Shown: positions 23,085-36,695 of the stretch, one piece after another
Layout of the letters: each line of letters begins with the position of its first letter
How positions within the stretch are numbered: the stretch's first letter is position 1
Assembly: GCA_902729315.2 (NCBI GenBank)
Contig: LR746269.1
Location: forward strand, 5,115,501-5,179,500
DNA: 64,000 nt
DNA from: Spirodela intermedia
Taxonomy: Eukaryota > Streptophyta > Magnoliopsida > Alismatales > Araceae
Direction: 5' to 3'
Notes under the pieces: model-generated
What the model was told of the DNA's origin: nothing
Seen by the model: the letters and a program-made list of their open reading frames with translations, nothing else
Databases searched by the model: none
Translations under genes and position numbers: made by a program

Positions 23085-23401
23085 GTGTGCGCCCCCAAAC
23101 TACCATGTTAGCTCTTGCCACATAATCTGGGTAGGAATAATATACCCAAAAGAGATAATAAAATGCAGCAAATATGATGGGGAAAGAGTTGGAATAAATA
23201 AGGAAGAGGAGGACGTTGGTGGAAAGTCGTGAGCCTTAAAAGAGGAGAGACAATAATGTTTTATGATCTATTTTCGGTAAAGACAAAAAAACTTTAGGGG
23301 ACGAGAGAGAGAGAGAGAAAGGGCGGGGGGGGAGAAGAAGGATATAATATGAAAATAGTATTTAAAATGTATATATTTACTTTAGCAGGAAAGGTAACTT
23401 T

Positions 23402-24180
23402 TTAGTTGTCATCTTCAATGTTGTGGCAACAACCTTCAAGACTCCACCTCAATGCAAAAATATTGATATCAAGGAATTTACAAAAAATGATAAAATTGGG
23501 ATAGCTTAAGGCCCTTGTAAATCCATTTGTAACTTGATCCTTTGTTGAGCAAAACTTCACCTTGATTAAACTTTTAACAAATTTATCTCCAATAAAATGA
23601 TGAATAATTTCGATATATTTCATCTTTTCATTAAATATTAGATCCTAGTCATCGATGTAGTTGACTTACTGCCAAAATAGATTTCTATTAAACTTTAATA
23701 TGGAAAATTCATATCTTTTATGATTCTTCTCACTCATATAACTTGTTGTGCAATAGATGATGCATTAATATTTAGCTTCAAATTATTATAGTTTTATCAT
23801 TTTATATTTATTTGAACTCCAAATTATGCTGCCCAAGCTAAAGTTGAAAATAAATCCTCTAGTACTCTTCATGTCATCTATAGATCATGTCCAATCACTA
23901 TTAATAAAACTAGTTTACCTAAAGTGAGATACTTATTTTGTAGAATCCCATAATTACCTTTACCAACACAATGAAGAATTCTCTTCACTGCTCCAAGATG
24001 ATGTGCTGTAAGACAATGCATAAATCTTCAAACCATACTAACTGAAAATATATTTCTGGTCTATTTTGAGTTAAATATATTGGATCACTAATCAAACTTC
24101 TAGAACAACCTTCATCCACTTTTATAGTATCATCATTAATACATAATTTGTCTTTTGTATTTATTAGGGTGGAGTGTGAT
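23402..24180 (-). mobile_element. Ty1/copia relic: end of reverse transcriptase and RNase H
   Basis: The minus-strand frame 23623-23402 has the copia RNase H C-terminal pattern (KYIEIIHHFIGDKF, VKFCSTKDQV). Upstream frames near 23900-24100 keep pieces such as HHLGAVKRILH and GSLIYLTQ, separated by stops. The rest of the element is missing or unrecognisable. Confidence 0.75.
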
Positions 24181-25689
24181 TTTCAATTCAGTATTTAAAT
24201 TTCTTGAGCAGATCTAAAGTGTACTTCTATAGAAAAATATTTTTTTCATAATCATGTTGAATAATCTAACACCTAAGAAAAAAATGAGCTAAATTTAAAT
24301 CAACTAGATCAAATTTTACCTTCATAGAAGTATTGAATGCATATCTCAATTTAGAAGATGATCTAATAACGAAGTTGATTAGAAGATTTAAATTGATGTT
24401 CAAAGCAAAAAAGAAAATAAAATAGCAAATAAATGTAAATACGAACTTAAATATTAAATGAATTAAAATTAGTAAACTAAATATGCTTTGAAATGATAAA
24501 AATAGAAGAGAAGCAAGTAAATAAATGTTGAAACCTAAGAAAATAAGATTATTTCACAGATCAAACAAGAAAATAATGAAAACTCTATTAAAATCAAACT
24601 TACTCTGATCCGTGGTTTGATGAAGACCATTGGATCCTCGTGCCATCATTTTGCTCTGAAGAGGGGTGACGTCGCCCAATAATCGCCATTAGATCTCCAT
24701 CGGCTCTCGCTCCTTTTGGGCATGCTTTATCGGGATCCGTGTGCGTCGCATGCCACGATAGCCACCATTGGATTGGCAGCTACCTTTCGTGCATTGATGG
24801 CTGCGACATGGCCTCTCCAGATCTGCTAGCGGTCGCCGTCGGATCCTGGAGCAACTTTTTCATATGACGGTGACGGTCATGTGACTTCATGCGGTGCGTC
24901 GAATCTGACTGTTGTTATCGCGCTACCGTCAGATCTGAAAAGAATAACAAGATAAAGTCAATTCCATATCGAAAATATTATGCGAGTGTCATCATATATA
25001 AGAATGACGTCATCAAATTATATTTATTTTAATGCCTAAAATTTTCGAAAATATTGCATAAAATATATTTTAATTAACCATGAAAAATTAGCACAATAAT
25101 ATTTTATTTAAAAATAAATAAATGAGAATTAAGCCTCAAGATATGAAATTTTCATCAATTTTCATTTTATTCATAAACTATCAATTTAAATTAAGATTTA
25201 GAGAGGTTCATTTAAGTAGAAAATAAAATAATTAACATGATAATTTGTGAAATATTTCTCAAATATGCATTATTCTCCTTGATTTGATGATAGACTAGTA
25301 TATAGTTTTCACAAGTTATCACTAACATCTTATGATTCAATCATCTTTGGGCTTTTCTAGAGGGTTTGACATTTTCTTCAATAAAAATTTTATGCATACA
25401 CGTGTCTACACTATTACCTTTGATGTCTACAAGAGACCAGCTGAAAGGTATTCATTAATTGTTCGTCTTGTGCTGATGTTAATGATGATATAAAATGTTA
25501 TTTTTACCAAGTAATGTATATTTGAGAATAGATGGCAATGTTTTTTATTCAAGCTGTTGGTCATAAGTATGCATCATAGTATCGTGAATTTCAAAATTAT
25601 CATGCAGCTCATTAGAGATATTTGAAGCTTGTAAAAAATCATCGTCACCTTAATTCATCATATGCATCCACAAAGTAATAGTTAGCTAA
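24181..25689. other. AT-rich sequence with a GC-rich island, nothing identified
   Basis: Mostly AT-rich repeat-like DNA. A patch at 24600-24960 is clearly richer in GC, with several GGATC and CGTC words, but has no frame or splice pattern I recognise. It could be part of an LTR or a captured fragment. Confidence 0.4.
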
Positions 25690-28342
25690 TTTTTCAAGAT
25701 ATTTCAGTATCTTAGAAATATTTATTTCATTTTTTCTGGACCAAATTTTAACTCTAATTTCTCTTTTCCTCAATCTGTTTTGACTTTGGCTATTGCTAAG
25801 AAGGGTCTACCAAGAATTATATGAGCATGATTAATGTTTTCAATCGTCTTCATATCAGCAAAAATAAAATCCACTAAAAAAATAATAGCTTTCAATTTTA
25901 ACTATGACATCTTCTAATAGTTCATAAGGCTATCTAATCCACCCATCAGCTAGCTATAATTCTACAAAAATAGGTTGTAGCTCAACCATATTAAATTTAT
26001 TATGTATAATTTTGGGGCGAATATTAACACTTGCACCTAAATCAAGCAATGAACAAGTGAAAACCATACCTCATATTTCACATTTAATCAAAGGTGCTCT
26101 TGAATCCCTATGTTTTTAGGAATAGGATTGAGTAATATGAAACTAATAGTTTCAGATAATTGAATTCATTTCTAATTTCGTACTAGGTGTACATAATCCT
26201 TTCAAAAGTTTAGCATAGGATAGTATGTGTTCTAATTTCATACTAGGTGTACATAATCCTTGCTTGAAAAATTCTAACAAATGCTCACAGATTGATTAAG
26301 TTTTGTTTTTGATATTTTTAGAGCATAAGAAAAAGGGATAGGTGGTTTAAATTCTTTGGGATTGAGTTCATCCTTTGTTGCTTCTACTTTTTCTTATGCC
26401 AGATTTTTCTTCTAATTTGAGTTCAACTTTTATTTCTTCACTCAATTCATATAGGTCAAGCAAATTCTTTCCATTCCAAAGTCTTGATATAACATGCAAT
26501 ATTTCTAATTCTAATTCTTTATTATTTACTTCATGAACATAATGTTTATTTACAAAAAAAATATAAATTTTGAGGACTTATAATAGATTGAGTAAGAAAT
26601 TGACCTACTTCACAATCACTTGACCCTACCTCAACCATTTTACCTTTTTATTTATTAGGTGTTGTATAGTTTGCTATGATCACCCTCCCATTAGCATCTT
26701 CATTGTTTTTATTTCTGTCCTCAGTTCTTATATTTGTTCTCTTTGCTCTTGCAACATCTGCTTCAACAATTTATTAGTAGCTAAGGCAGCTTCATTTTGA
26801 ACATCATCTGTTGCTTAAGTGGACTGAGAATTATGTGGGCATAAAATTGGCTGGAAGGGAGCTTGTTTTCAAAAAAATTGAGATGTTTGAGGAGGAAATG
26901 AAGGTTAATACATATAAGCATTCCCTCTTTTATAATTATGGTTATTGTAATTGTTATAATGTGCTGTGTAGGTAGGAGGTTGAGGTGTCCTTTCTAGCCA
27001 TGAGTTTTCAGCAATGAGTTAAGGGGGGTTAACACTATCATTCATAACCATCAACCCTTTATATCTAGGACACTCTATTTCGACATTTTCATAACTAGAA
27101 CAAAGGGCACATGTGGCCATATCTTAGTCATATATGGGCTGTTCAAAAACTTGAGTAGGGGCTGTTGATGGTCTGTTCATCAAAATTTTAACATCTTTAG
27201 TTAATTTATCAAACTTTTCTAAGAACATTTCAGATTCAATAGCTTTTGTTTCAGTCAATCCACATCTTCTAGGCCCTATTTGTCTTCTATTTTGATTTAA
27301 TATTTATTTTCAGCCAACATTTCAATTAAATATAAGGCTTCATCATCAAATGTATTCATAAATGTCCCACCACTAGCACCATCAATCAAGCACTTATCTT
27401 TATCTCCTAATCCTTCGTAAAATATTTGAAGTAGTTGCCAATTTTGAATCCCATGGTGAGGGCATTATCTAGTATATTCTTTCATTCTCTCCCAAGCTTT
27501 ATAAAATGATTTATGTGGTTCTTGATTAAAATCTCTTATCGCCTTCTTCACGGCATTAATTCTCCCTATCTAATTTTTTTTTTTTAAGAAAGTGATTTTC
27601 ATTTCACCCCATGAATTTAAGTCTTGGGCTAGGATTCTAAATGACTCTTTTGCTTTATCTTTAAGGGTAAAAGGAAATAGTCTCATTTTGATCACTTCTA
27701 ATGGGACATTGGAATAATAAGAAATCTCACATACTTGTGAAAATCTTCTAAATGTTTGTATGATTCTTTATGACTCATTTCATGAAAATTGTGCAACATT
27801 TGCACAATATGATGATCCACTCTAAAATTCACCCCCTCACCTATAGGTGCATTCACTCTAGTTAGTAGGCAATATTGGAGAGGGATAGAATGGTATTTCA
27901 GCCTCATTCTCTCATTGTTTGGGTTTTGTTGGGCCATTTGGTTTTCTTCTAGTGTAGGATTGTCTAAAGTGTTTGAGCTAAATGTTTTGGTTTGATTTTG
28001 TTTAGGGGTCACTAAATGATTTTTTAGGATCTATGACCTTGCATAGAATATGGTTAAATGAGTATTGACAAAGGGAAAAGAAAAATATAAGAAACAATAA
28101 TTGTGAATAAAACTCAATATACCAAAACACTTCCACCTTGTGTAATTAAAGTTCAAACATAGAAATTCAATAAGGATTTATCTAATTGTCTCAATGATAG
28201 ATTATGAAAGTTTTCAACATCATACCTATCAATACATGAATATTTGATAAATTTCTTATTTAAAACCAATAATGGATGGGAATTTAACTCAATTAAAAAT
28301 CTACTCACGTCTAATGGCTCTCAACCCCCGGCAACAGTGTCA
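25690..28342 (-). mobile_element. Ty3/gypsy relic A: primer-binding site, gag and protease
   Basis: On the minus strand from right to left. A primer-binding site (28342-28325, TGACACTGTTGCCGGGG, close to the plant gypsy type TGGCGCCGTTGCCGGGG). An opening gag frame (28012-27698). Further gag with the typical EPHKSFYKAWERMKEY and CPHHGIQNW pattern near 27400-27540. Protease with LLDLGASVNI near 26040, then HIILGRPFLAIAKV near 25800. Frameshifts and stops break it throughout. No reverse transcriptase follows to the left, so the element is truncated. Confidence 0.85.
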
Positions 28343-28344
28343 TT

Positions 28345-29180
28345 TGATAAAACAAAATTGAGGGTTATTGAAACTGCCTAAAATCAGTTGCCCAAAGACA
28401 TTTAGAATCCTGAATTTACTTAATTGAAATACTAAAACAAGTGAGTATTGTGGTAAGCTCAAGGTCAATCCACAAGAAATTAGAATAAAATGATAGGTAG
28501 CTACTATTATATTTAATTGATATACTAAGATGAGATGAACACTAAGAAGAAGAGGCAATGGTAAATAAGAAGCATATTTACCGTGGAAAAGTAAGAAACA
28601 AAAATTCAACAATGTGGAAGATGATAGAGAGGAGAAACATTCATAGAAGAATCATAATGCAAAATCAAAAATGTGAATCTATCTATATCAAACCTTCAAA
28701 TACCTAGGTGATTGTTTATGCACGGAACACATCAACCCTAGAAAAACTTACTTCAGGCCTCTATATGTTGCCAAGGCTAGATGGTTTTCTCTTCAAGTAT
28801 GCTTCTTTGATGATCTAAGCTGTAAATTCATACTTGAATCAAACCAAAATACATCTAAATTGATGCAAAACCTTAATACTATTTCATTTGAGCCAATTAA
28901 ATGTTGGGGCACTTTAAGTTAGGTTTTTAGCCACTAAACAACAACTTAAATGTGTAAGGGGTTACACGAAGGTATAGATTACATGTGTAGGACTGATATA
29001 TGCCTTCTCGTGAGCATCTAATCTAGGGGTGTGAATGAGTGAGGGTCTTTCCATCTTTTTGGTTGCAATAAGATGGGGCAAGAGTCGACTTCCTCTTAGG
29101 CTCATTTGAAGCATTGGATTTTGAAGTCTTCTCGTAGCCATAGGATCTTCCTTAATCCTAAGATCTGATACTCCTAGATG
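28345..29180 (-). mobile_element. probable 5' LTR of gypsy relic A
   Basis: Sequence abutting the primer-binding site; on the minus strand it ends in TTTTATCA, fitting the CA end of an LTR. Its far border is unclear because an R repeat begins at 29181. No coding capacity seen. Confidence 0.5.
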
Positions 29181-30923
29181 TGACTTAGTCATTGTATAGT
29201 AAATCACACAAATTTAAAATTTATAAAACTAGAAAATACGAATTTTTAGATATTTAGAAGTATTTTTTAAAAATATATCAATTATAATTCAATAAAACAT
29301 CCAAAAATAATGGTAATTTTCTAGGTTGATAGGGATGTAATCTAATATCAGGTAATTATTTAGAATTTTTTTCAAAAAATATTATTTTTTATAAATTTTA
29401 AACTAAGAAATAAAAATAAAATATATTTAAATTTCACAAAAAAAGAAAATAAGGGTTTGGACGTCAAGATGACATCAACGCTCAGCGAAAGTTAATTGTA
29501 ATTGAGTAGAAATAGAGTTCCACTTGACAATTCTTATGTAAGTAATTATAGATAATTTAATTGATCAAATTAAGATTTATAAAAGCTAAAAAAAATGTAA
29601 TTGAATAAAGTATAGCTTGATAAATTTAAATCACACAATTATCACTAAATGAAGTGAAAATTAAGTTGAAAGTAGGAAAATAGAGTTCCAACGTCACTGC
29701 GGTGATGCGTTGGTGATGTACTAGAATCTTGAGCATTCAAAAGGATCGTCGCATAGTGTCCATAGCCTCAAAGGCTCTCTTTAGACAAAGACAACGCGGG
29801 CAATCTCTAAATCTCCTTGTGAAGTCTAAAGATCAGTAAAATGAGTCGTTGAATCATCTCTGCTAGCTTTCACCGGACGAAGTGGAAAAACATCGACTTT
29901 GTGGCTCTCCGGCAACTATCACCTGACGAAGAAGAACCAAATGGAGGTGGGGTGCGTATTAGGGAGCTTCATCCTCAGGTTCGTGAAGTAAGAGGAGGCT
30001 CTTCATTGCATCTGATATGCTCTTAAGAGGTGGTGACTCATCTCTCAACATATCATCTTCTTCTTGACAATTGTTTGTTTGTTGATCAATCGGAGATACT
30101 TTACTCGATGATTCAGAATCTTTTTATCATGAATCATTAAGCAATTTTAGTAATAATGCTCTGCAAATCGTGTTGATGAGATTTTCATCAATGATCTAAC
30201 GATTCTGAAGGCTTAATCATTCACCAGTGATCTGTAAGAAAGTCACAATAATCAAATAAAAAATATGAGTTTTGGCTCTAAAAAGATTTGAACTCACACT
30301 AGTTGCCTATCTACATAAGAGATATTGAAATAAGTACTCTAATGCCCTTATCAAATGACATCATCATAGTATACTCTATTATAAATAAAAGGTACTATAG
30401 GTATTACAATTATCAAAGCCTTCTAGGGAAGATGTGATGCGGGTTTAGTCTCATAACATTGATGTGCTGAAGATTTAGATGAATATATAGTAATATTACA
30501 TTTACAAGTAAGTCCCTTTCTCTTGCATGTACAACTACTTTTTGCTCCACACCTAATTAACCATCAGTGACGTGGAAAAAGAGTGGTGCACACATGCCCC
30601 CATTAGTCTTAGCAACTCAAGCTCTTACTTACGGCTCTTCCTTAACTACACTTCCAACCCGCTTGCAAGCCCGATTCGCTAGTGAGTATCCCCCATTTTG
30701 TTATATTTTTATTTTTATTTCTTTTTCTTTATTTATCTCAAAAATAAGATTATAAAAATCATATAAATTCATTAAAAAAATTACATAATTAGTTAAAAAT
30801 TCATATTAATTAACTGAAAATCATTTTTCACACTTCAACACAAATCCAAGTCTATTTATCATGAGTTAACATTAAAACTATATTATTTACTAATTATTAA
30901 CTCATGATAATGAAGACTTATCA
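29181..30923 (-). repeat. R repeat copy 2 (full length)
   Basis: Begins TGACTTAGTCATTGTATAG and ends GAAGACTTATCA, the complement of the R ends at 34-44 kb. It includes the central block with CTCCTTGTGAAGTC and the distal block with CACATGCCCCCATTAG. Length 1743 bp with TG...CA ends. Confidence 0.8.
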
Positions 30924-31309
30924 CTCTCCTAATAATTATGCTCCATCTATCATCAATCATGTAGAGACTCTCAATGGCTTCTATCTCCTTCTTTGGTGAT
31001 GTCACTTTTCAACGCCTTGACCCTTGATTTCATCACACCATCTCTAGATCAAATCTCATCCTTAGAAGTATGCATTGACTTCCTAAACATCATAAAAAGA
31101 TATCAAAAAAAAAATATTCTCTCATATTAGTAAAAAAAATCAATTATGATTGTACAACTTGATAGAAAAATATCAAAAAAAATCTAAAATATTAAAATTT
31201 ATCAAAATTTAAATAAATAAGATATTTATATTTTTTAAGATAATAACATACCAAATCATAAAAGTTAAGCTCTTGAATAGAATAATTCTTACTATTTTCG
31301 TATGATAAT
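30924..31309. other. AT-rich sequence, nothing identified
   Basis: No frame, RNA or repeat structure recognised between two R copies. Confidence 0.4.
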
Positions 31310-31974
31310 TAGCATGTTATCACCAACTACTAACCTAGAGGGTGTCACACACAAGTCGAAGACATGAGCTGGGGAAGCCACAAGTTAGGGGCCTCAAGTG
31401 GCTAATGACCACTTAGAGCACGTGTGTCACTCTCCTTCTACGTCACCAGGGGTTAGCTAGGCGTGGGGTAAGAAGGGATCTCCTTGCACATCACTTAAGG
31501 TTGAATGCTACTAGAGCCAAAACTCATATTTTTTACTAATTAAATCACAATTTTACTACAAATTGTGATGAAATAATTAATCCATGAGAATCAATTAATC
31601 ATCGGTAAAAATCTCATCAATGAGTTTCATGGAGCATCATTACTAAATTGTTAAATGATTCTGATAAAAGATCATGAATCCATCAAGTAAATCATCTCTT
31701 ATTGATCAACGAACAAGTCCTCATCGAGAAGAGGATGATCCGTTGAGAGATGTGTCAACACCTCTTGAGAGTGTACTAAATGCGATGAAGAGTCACCTTT
31801 TACTGTGAAGACTTAAGAATGAAGCTCCCTAAGTGCACCCCACATCCATCCAACTTATCTATGTTGGCTGATAGCCATCAAAGATTCACAAAGTCATCAT
31901 TTTTTTCTAATATTTTTTAATTTTAGAAATATTTAAATTTAAATGATTTATTATACAACAACTAAGTCACGTCA
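31310..31974 (+). repeat. R repeat copy 3 (truncated)
   Basis: Holds the R block with CACGTGTGTCACTCTCCTT, the AGAGCCAAAACTCATATT block, the block around GAGAAGAGGATGATCCGTTG, and the end ACTAAGTCACGTCA. The TGATAAG start and several internal parts are missing. Confidence 0.7.
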
Positions 31975-31989
31975 TACCCATTTTTATTT

Positions 31990-32560
31990 TATCATAGTGA
32001 GATGAACTCAAAAAAATAGTCTCCTTTCTTAAGACATTAGAACTAAAACTTAAGAAGAGAGCTGAACCTAATGAAGAGCTTATGAAAATATTTAAATAGG
32101 TTCAGATATCTATTCTTTTGGTAGATGTAATTAAGCATATATCTGTATATGCAAAATATTTAAAATAATTATGCACACTTCATAGTCACTTCAAAAGATA
32201 GCTTTATTCAAAGAGGTTAGTGTCACTATTTCTCATTCTTTGCCTAGTAAATATAAGAATCTAGGACCACCTCTCATCTCATATAAAGTGGGTGAAACCA
32301 CATTTAGAAATGTGCTCTTAGATTTGGGAGCAAGTGTTAATTTATTACAGTCAGTTGCTTTTGAAAATTTTAAAGTAGGAGAACTAAAACCAACTTTGGT
32401 GGAACTTCAACTAGTTGATGTCATCATTAAACAACCTAAGGGTCTCCTAGAAGATGTCTTCATTAATGTTAAAGGATGTAGAATTTTAGTGGATTTTTTT
32501 ATTTTAGATATTCTTATTTTAGATCATCTTACTTATGTGTAAATCATATTATGATTATCC
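31990..32560 (+). mobile_element. Ty3/gypsy fragment: gag/protease junction
   Basis: The frame 32240-32542 is an aspartic protease piece with the active-site pattern DLGASVNLL and the downstream VDFFILDILILDH pattern. The stretch before it matches, on the opposite strand, the gag end of gypsy relic B at about 45130-44940. Both flanks lack the rest of the element. Confidence 0.85.
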
Positions 32561-33386
32561 AGTAAAATAGATATTAATGATTATCTTTAAAAACCTAATG
32601 ACAGTCGCGAATACGGCATTTGTTCCTTCCTCCTTTTACATGATCAACATCTTCGGCGATCGATGAGCTCATTCCTTCCTCCCCTGAGTACACTTAAGGC
32701 TTTCAGTGAATGACCAGCTCTTTCCTTCTCCCCTCAGATGATGGTGACAACATGTTCAACCCCTCTTTTTAGTGGATCTCTTTGGCAAGTGGCACAACGC
32801 TTCTCGACGATACCTTTGTGACTTCTCACATTGTGTGGCACATCCAAACAAAACCAAGTTACCACATTAGTTTCTCCAATTACTCAAGAGGTAGACTAAA
32901 ATTAGGTAATAATTTATTTTCTACTTTTTTTATTTAGTTACGTGATTTCAATATTTATTTATATTTTACTACAAGTTATTTCTATTTAATACAAGTTTCA
33001 ATTGAAATGAGTAGAATTGATTCAAATATGGATGAATTATTTTTGTTCATTTTCTAAATCCTTTGAAACTTGTCTAAGATCAAGTTAAGATCATGTTCAA
33101 CTTATTTACTATTAATTTTGAAGTCAAATCTTGAAGTATTAATGTTCTTGGCATTCTATGAAAAAAAAGTATTTTTTAATTTTTGAATACAACATTAGTG
33201 AGATTTAAGGTTGATTAATCAGTATTGAATTGTTAAAATAAGGTGGAGACATTCACAACTGACCTCATATGATGTGTGTAATTCTCGAGCACACATTAGT
33301 TTGAGAATCATGGTCACCATGAAAACGAGTTGACCATGTTTTTCTCTTTCTTTATTATCATCTTATTTCTCTCTCTATCTCTCATG

Positions 33387-33426
<40 letters not shown>

Positions 33427-33600
33427 TGATTAATCTTCCTCTTCTTTTTTCTCTTTCTCTATGATCTCCCTCTTTCTCTTCTTCACTCTCTTTTGTGTGA
33501 GATCTCTTCTCTCTTTCATGAGAGCTCTCTCTTCTCTCTCTCTTTTCCTCCTTCCCTTCTCCACTTTGCTTTTTTTATTCTTCTCACCACACCTTTCTAT
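32561..33600. other. repeat-like sequence with pyrimidine tracts
   Basis: No gene seen. It contains a (CT)n run at about 33390-33418 within a longer TC-rich stretch (33340-33560), which may be part of an LTR or its leader. Confidence 0.45.
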
Positions 33601-33791
33601 TTTATTCTTTCTGTTAAATAGTGATAAATATTAAAATCACTCTGTATATAAACTAAATTAATTTTTCACAATAGATTAATCATCTCCCTATGTTCAACTT
33701 AAGACTTATATATATACTAATATCTTATTAAGTCTAAGTTATAAATATTACTAGATAATAAATATTTAAACACAATAATAAGTGTACATCA
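33601..33791 (+). mobile_element. LTR end relic, related to the LTR of gypsy relic B
   Basis: The stretch ending TAAGTGTACATCA resembles, inverted, the sequence to the right of the relic B primer-binding site (47344-47520), with shared blocks such as AAGTTATAAATATTA. A degraded primer-binding-like TTGTCAAGAT follows near 33830. Confidence 0.5.
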
Positions 33792-34059
33792 ATCTGACTC
33801 AACTTGAACATGATGTCATTGTCAAGATTTTAATTTTTGTCTAATAGTATTCAAGAAAACAAGCAGCAAAGTTTTGATCATCAAGTAGCAATTAGAACAA
33901 GTCATGCACACCCTTTAGGAGCGATGTCAACAATCGAACTTTCTATCCACCTAGATCTATGGGGAGGGGGCTACACCAACCCATTTAGGTAACTAGGCCC
34001 TTGGAGAATCCAATCACAACTGGCTCGATTGCCTCCACATAGATGCGAAGGATTTTGAG

Positions 34060-34570
34060 TAGCATACTTGGGTTCATAACATGCACAACAAACCACATTG
34101 GTTGGAGAGGATAGTGAACCATAAGATATGGCTGCATAGGGAGTCATAGCAGACCAAGTAGAAGCTCAGCATGCCACTTTTTGGGACAAGGTCTAAAAGG
34201 ATGGGCCTTTCATGCAATCTCACACAAGATGACACATTAACAATTATTGTCTTGAGCCTCAAAGGAGATACTTTCACATGGTACCAATGAACTGATGCAC
34301 AAACAACCATTCGTAATTAGGAGGATCTCTGCCAATAATTCTTGGAACGTTTTAATTCTTATCCAATTGGCAGCCTTCATTAGAAATATGTGAAAATCAA
34401 TTAATTGGGAATGTTTGTGGAATATCAAACAAAATTTAGGCATATAGTTGCAATCATCAGTGATATTTCAAAGTCTATTTTAGAACATGCATTCTTCAAA
34501 GACTTTTATAAAGACATCCACTTTGAATTTTTCTAGTCCCTAGTAATAAGCAAAAGACTTACAAAGCTAA
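34060..34570 (+). mobile_element. retrotransposon gag relic (Ty3/gypsy type)
   Basis: The plus-strand reading has a gag-domain pattern in pieces: LSLKGDTFTWYQ, FLERFNSYPIG and VEYQTKFRHIVAII, with stops between them. It is of a different gag type from relics A and B. It is cut off at about 34.6 kb, before an R repeat. Confidence 0.7.
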
Positions 34571-34703
34571 AGCTATTTATTAATTCTTTTACATGAATTA
34601 TTTATTTATCACTTTTTCACTAAATATGGTATTCAAATAAATATTGAGATGTTTCATGTGATTTGAAATAGTTTTTCATAAGAGCAAAAATAAAAAATAC
34701 TTT

Positions 34704-36355
34704 TGATAAGTCTTCATTATCATGAGTTAATAATTAATTAATAATATAGTTTTAGTCTTAATTGATGATAAATAGACATATTTGTGTTAAATTATGAAAA
34801 GTGGTTTTTAATTAGTTAATATATTTTTTTAGGTAATTATGTAATTTTATGTGAATTTATATAATTTTTATAATCCTATTGTTGAGATAAATAAAGAGAA
34901 ATAAAATAAAATAAAAAGATAGAAAAAGGGGAGAACTTGACTGACTAATCGAGCCCCCAAGTAGGTTGAAAGTATAGTCACGTGGAGCTACGAGTAAGGG
35001 CTCAAGTGGTAAGGACAGATTAGTTGGGGACATGTGTGTGTCATTCTCTTTTCATGTCACTAGTGGCCAACCGAGCATACACATGTGAGAAAGGGACACA
35101 TTGATTACCAAATCTCATATACTATATATCTGTCTCAAATTTTGGCATATAATCGAGGAGAAACTAAACCGATGGTCACAACCTCCTAAAAGGTTTTAAT
35201 AATTTTAATACCTAAAATACTTTTTATTTATCATAAGGAGATACCTTTATGACGTCACTATATAAAGGTATTCGCATACTCATTTCACTCTCTCATGCAA
35301 GCAGGCAATCAACAAAGGTTTGAATCCTATTAAAGTCAAAACTCATATTTTTATCTGATTAAATCATAATTTTCTTGCATATTACTAATGAATGATTAAG
35401 CTACTAGAATCACTCAATCATTAGTGAAAATCTCATCAATATGATTCATGGAGTATCGTTATTAAAATAATTAAATAATTCTAAATAAAAGAAATGTAAA
35501 TCTGCCAAGTAAATCATCTCTAATTTATCAACAAATAAGCCATTAGCAAAAAAATAACAATTCGTTAGGAGATGAGTCATCACCTCCTAAGAGCGTACTA
35601 GATGTGATGAAGAACCTCATCTTGTTGTATGGACCAAGGATAAAGCTTTGTAAAATACGCCTGACCTTCATCCAACTTATCTCTATCATGTGACAGCCAC
35701 CAAAGATCCACAACATTGTCATTTTTCTACTCTGTCAGGTGACAACCGTTGAAAACAATTCGATGACCCACTCTTCTTTGAGACTATAGACATTGTTCAA
35801 TAATCCTCTTAAGTATACAAAATTTTGGTGATCACTATCAAAAGGTCAGAACTCTGTCTTTACTACTTTGAACTTAATTTTTACTTCTTTTAGTAATACT
35901 TTATGTGATTTGAAGTTTCATGATTATTCTTCATTCAATTTGATTCTTTTAGCTTTTAAAGATTTTAATTTGACCAATTAAATCCTATAATCACTTACAT
36001 AAGAATTGTCAGATAAAACTTTGTTGTTGTTCAACTCATTTTCATCAAGTATTGACGTCATCCTCACATTCGCACCCCTATTTTTTTTTGTAAATTTTTA
36101 AATATATTTAATATTCCTTATTTAGTCTAAAAATTATAAATATTTATATTCTTTTTATAAAATTCTGAAATATTACTCAATATTATCTTACATCCTTGTG
36201 ATTGACTGAAATTTTCTCAATATTTTAGAAAGTTTTTATCAAATTTGATTAATTTATGTTTTCTAAAACATTTAAAAAAATCTAAAATTAGTATTTTTTC
36301 AGTTTTATAAATTTTAAATTTTCTTAATTTATTATACAACGACCAGGTCATGTCA
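34704..36355 (+). repeat. R repeat copy 4 (full length)
   Basis: Starts TGATAAGTCTTCATTATCAT and ends GACCAGGTCATGTCA, 1652 bp. The five flanking bases (acttt and tgttt) match at only three positions, so target-site duplication is not shown here. Confidence 0.8.
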
Positions 36356-36657
36356 TGTTTCATATCTAAACAAATGGTTCTAAAAATATTCGTCTTCACT
36401 TTCATCCTATTCAATTCATGAAATTCAACACCTTTCATTTTTAGAAATCACTAATTAAATGATCAAAAGTTTATTCAAGTTTTCAAACTATCTTCAAGCC
36501 ATATAACTTTCCCATATAGTATATTTTTTCATGTCTAAATCTCACATGTGAAAAGCCTCCATGAGACAAGTGAGAAATCTCCATAAAAATATTTACACTC
36601 ACTTTTCTTAATCTTGTCCTAGTCTCACATGTAGAAAAGTCTCTATGAGAAATCTCC

Positions 36658-36695
<38 letters not shown>

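Larger units (their letters stand above)
15360..23095 (-). repeat. inverted duplication, right arm (LOX-2 + C53 exon 1 relic)
   Basis: Inverted counterpart of 3620-10770. It is longer than the left arm because it gained the block at 16160-16550 (microsatellite and palindromes) and the block at about 16715-17230. It ends at the same place in C53 intron 1 as the left and middle copies. Confidence 0.85.

Noticed and set aside
34704-36355. target-site duplication around R copy 4
   Set aside because: Flanking pentamers match at only three of five positions.
36540-36665. CRISPR-like or satellite array
   Set aside because: Only two imperfect units, and a eukaryotic context.
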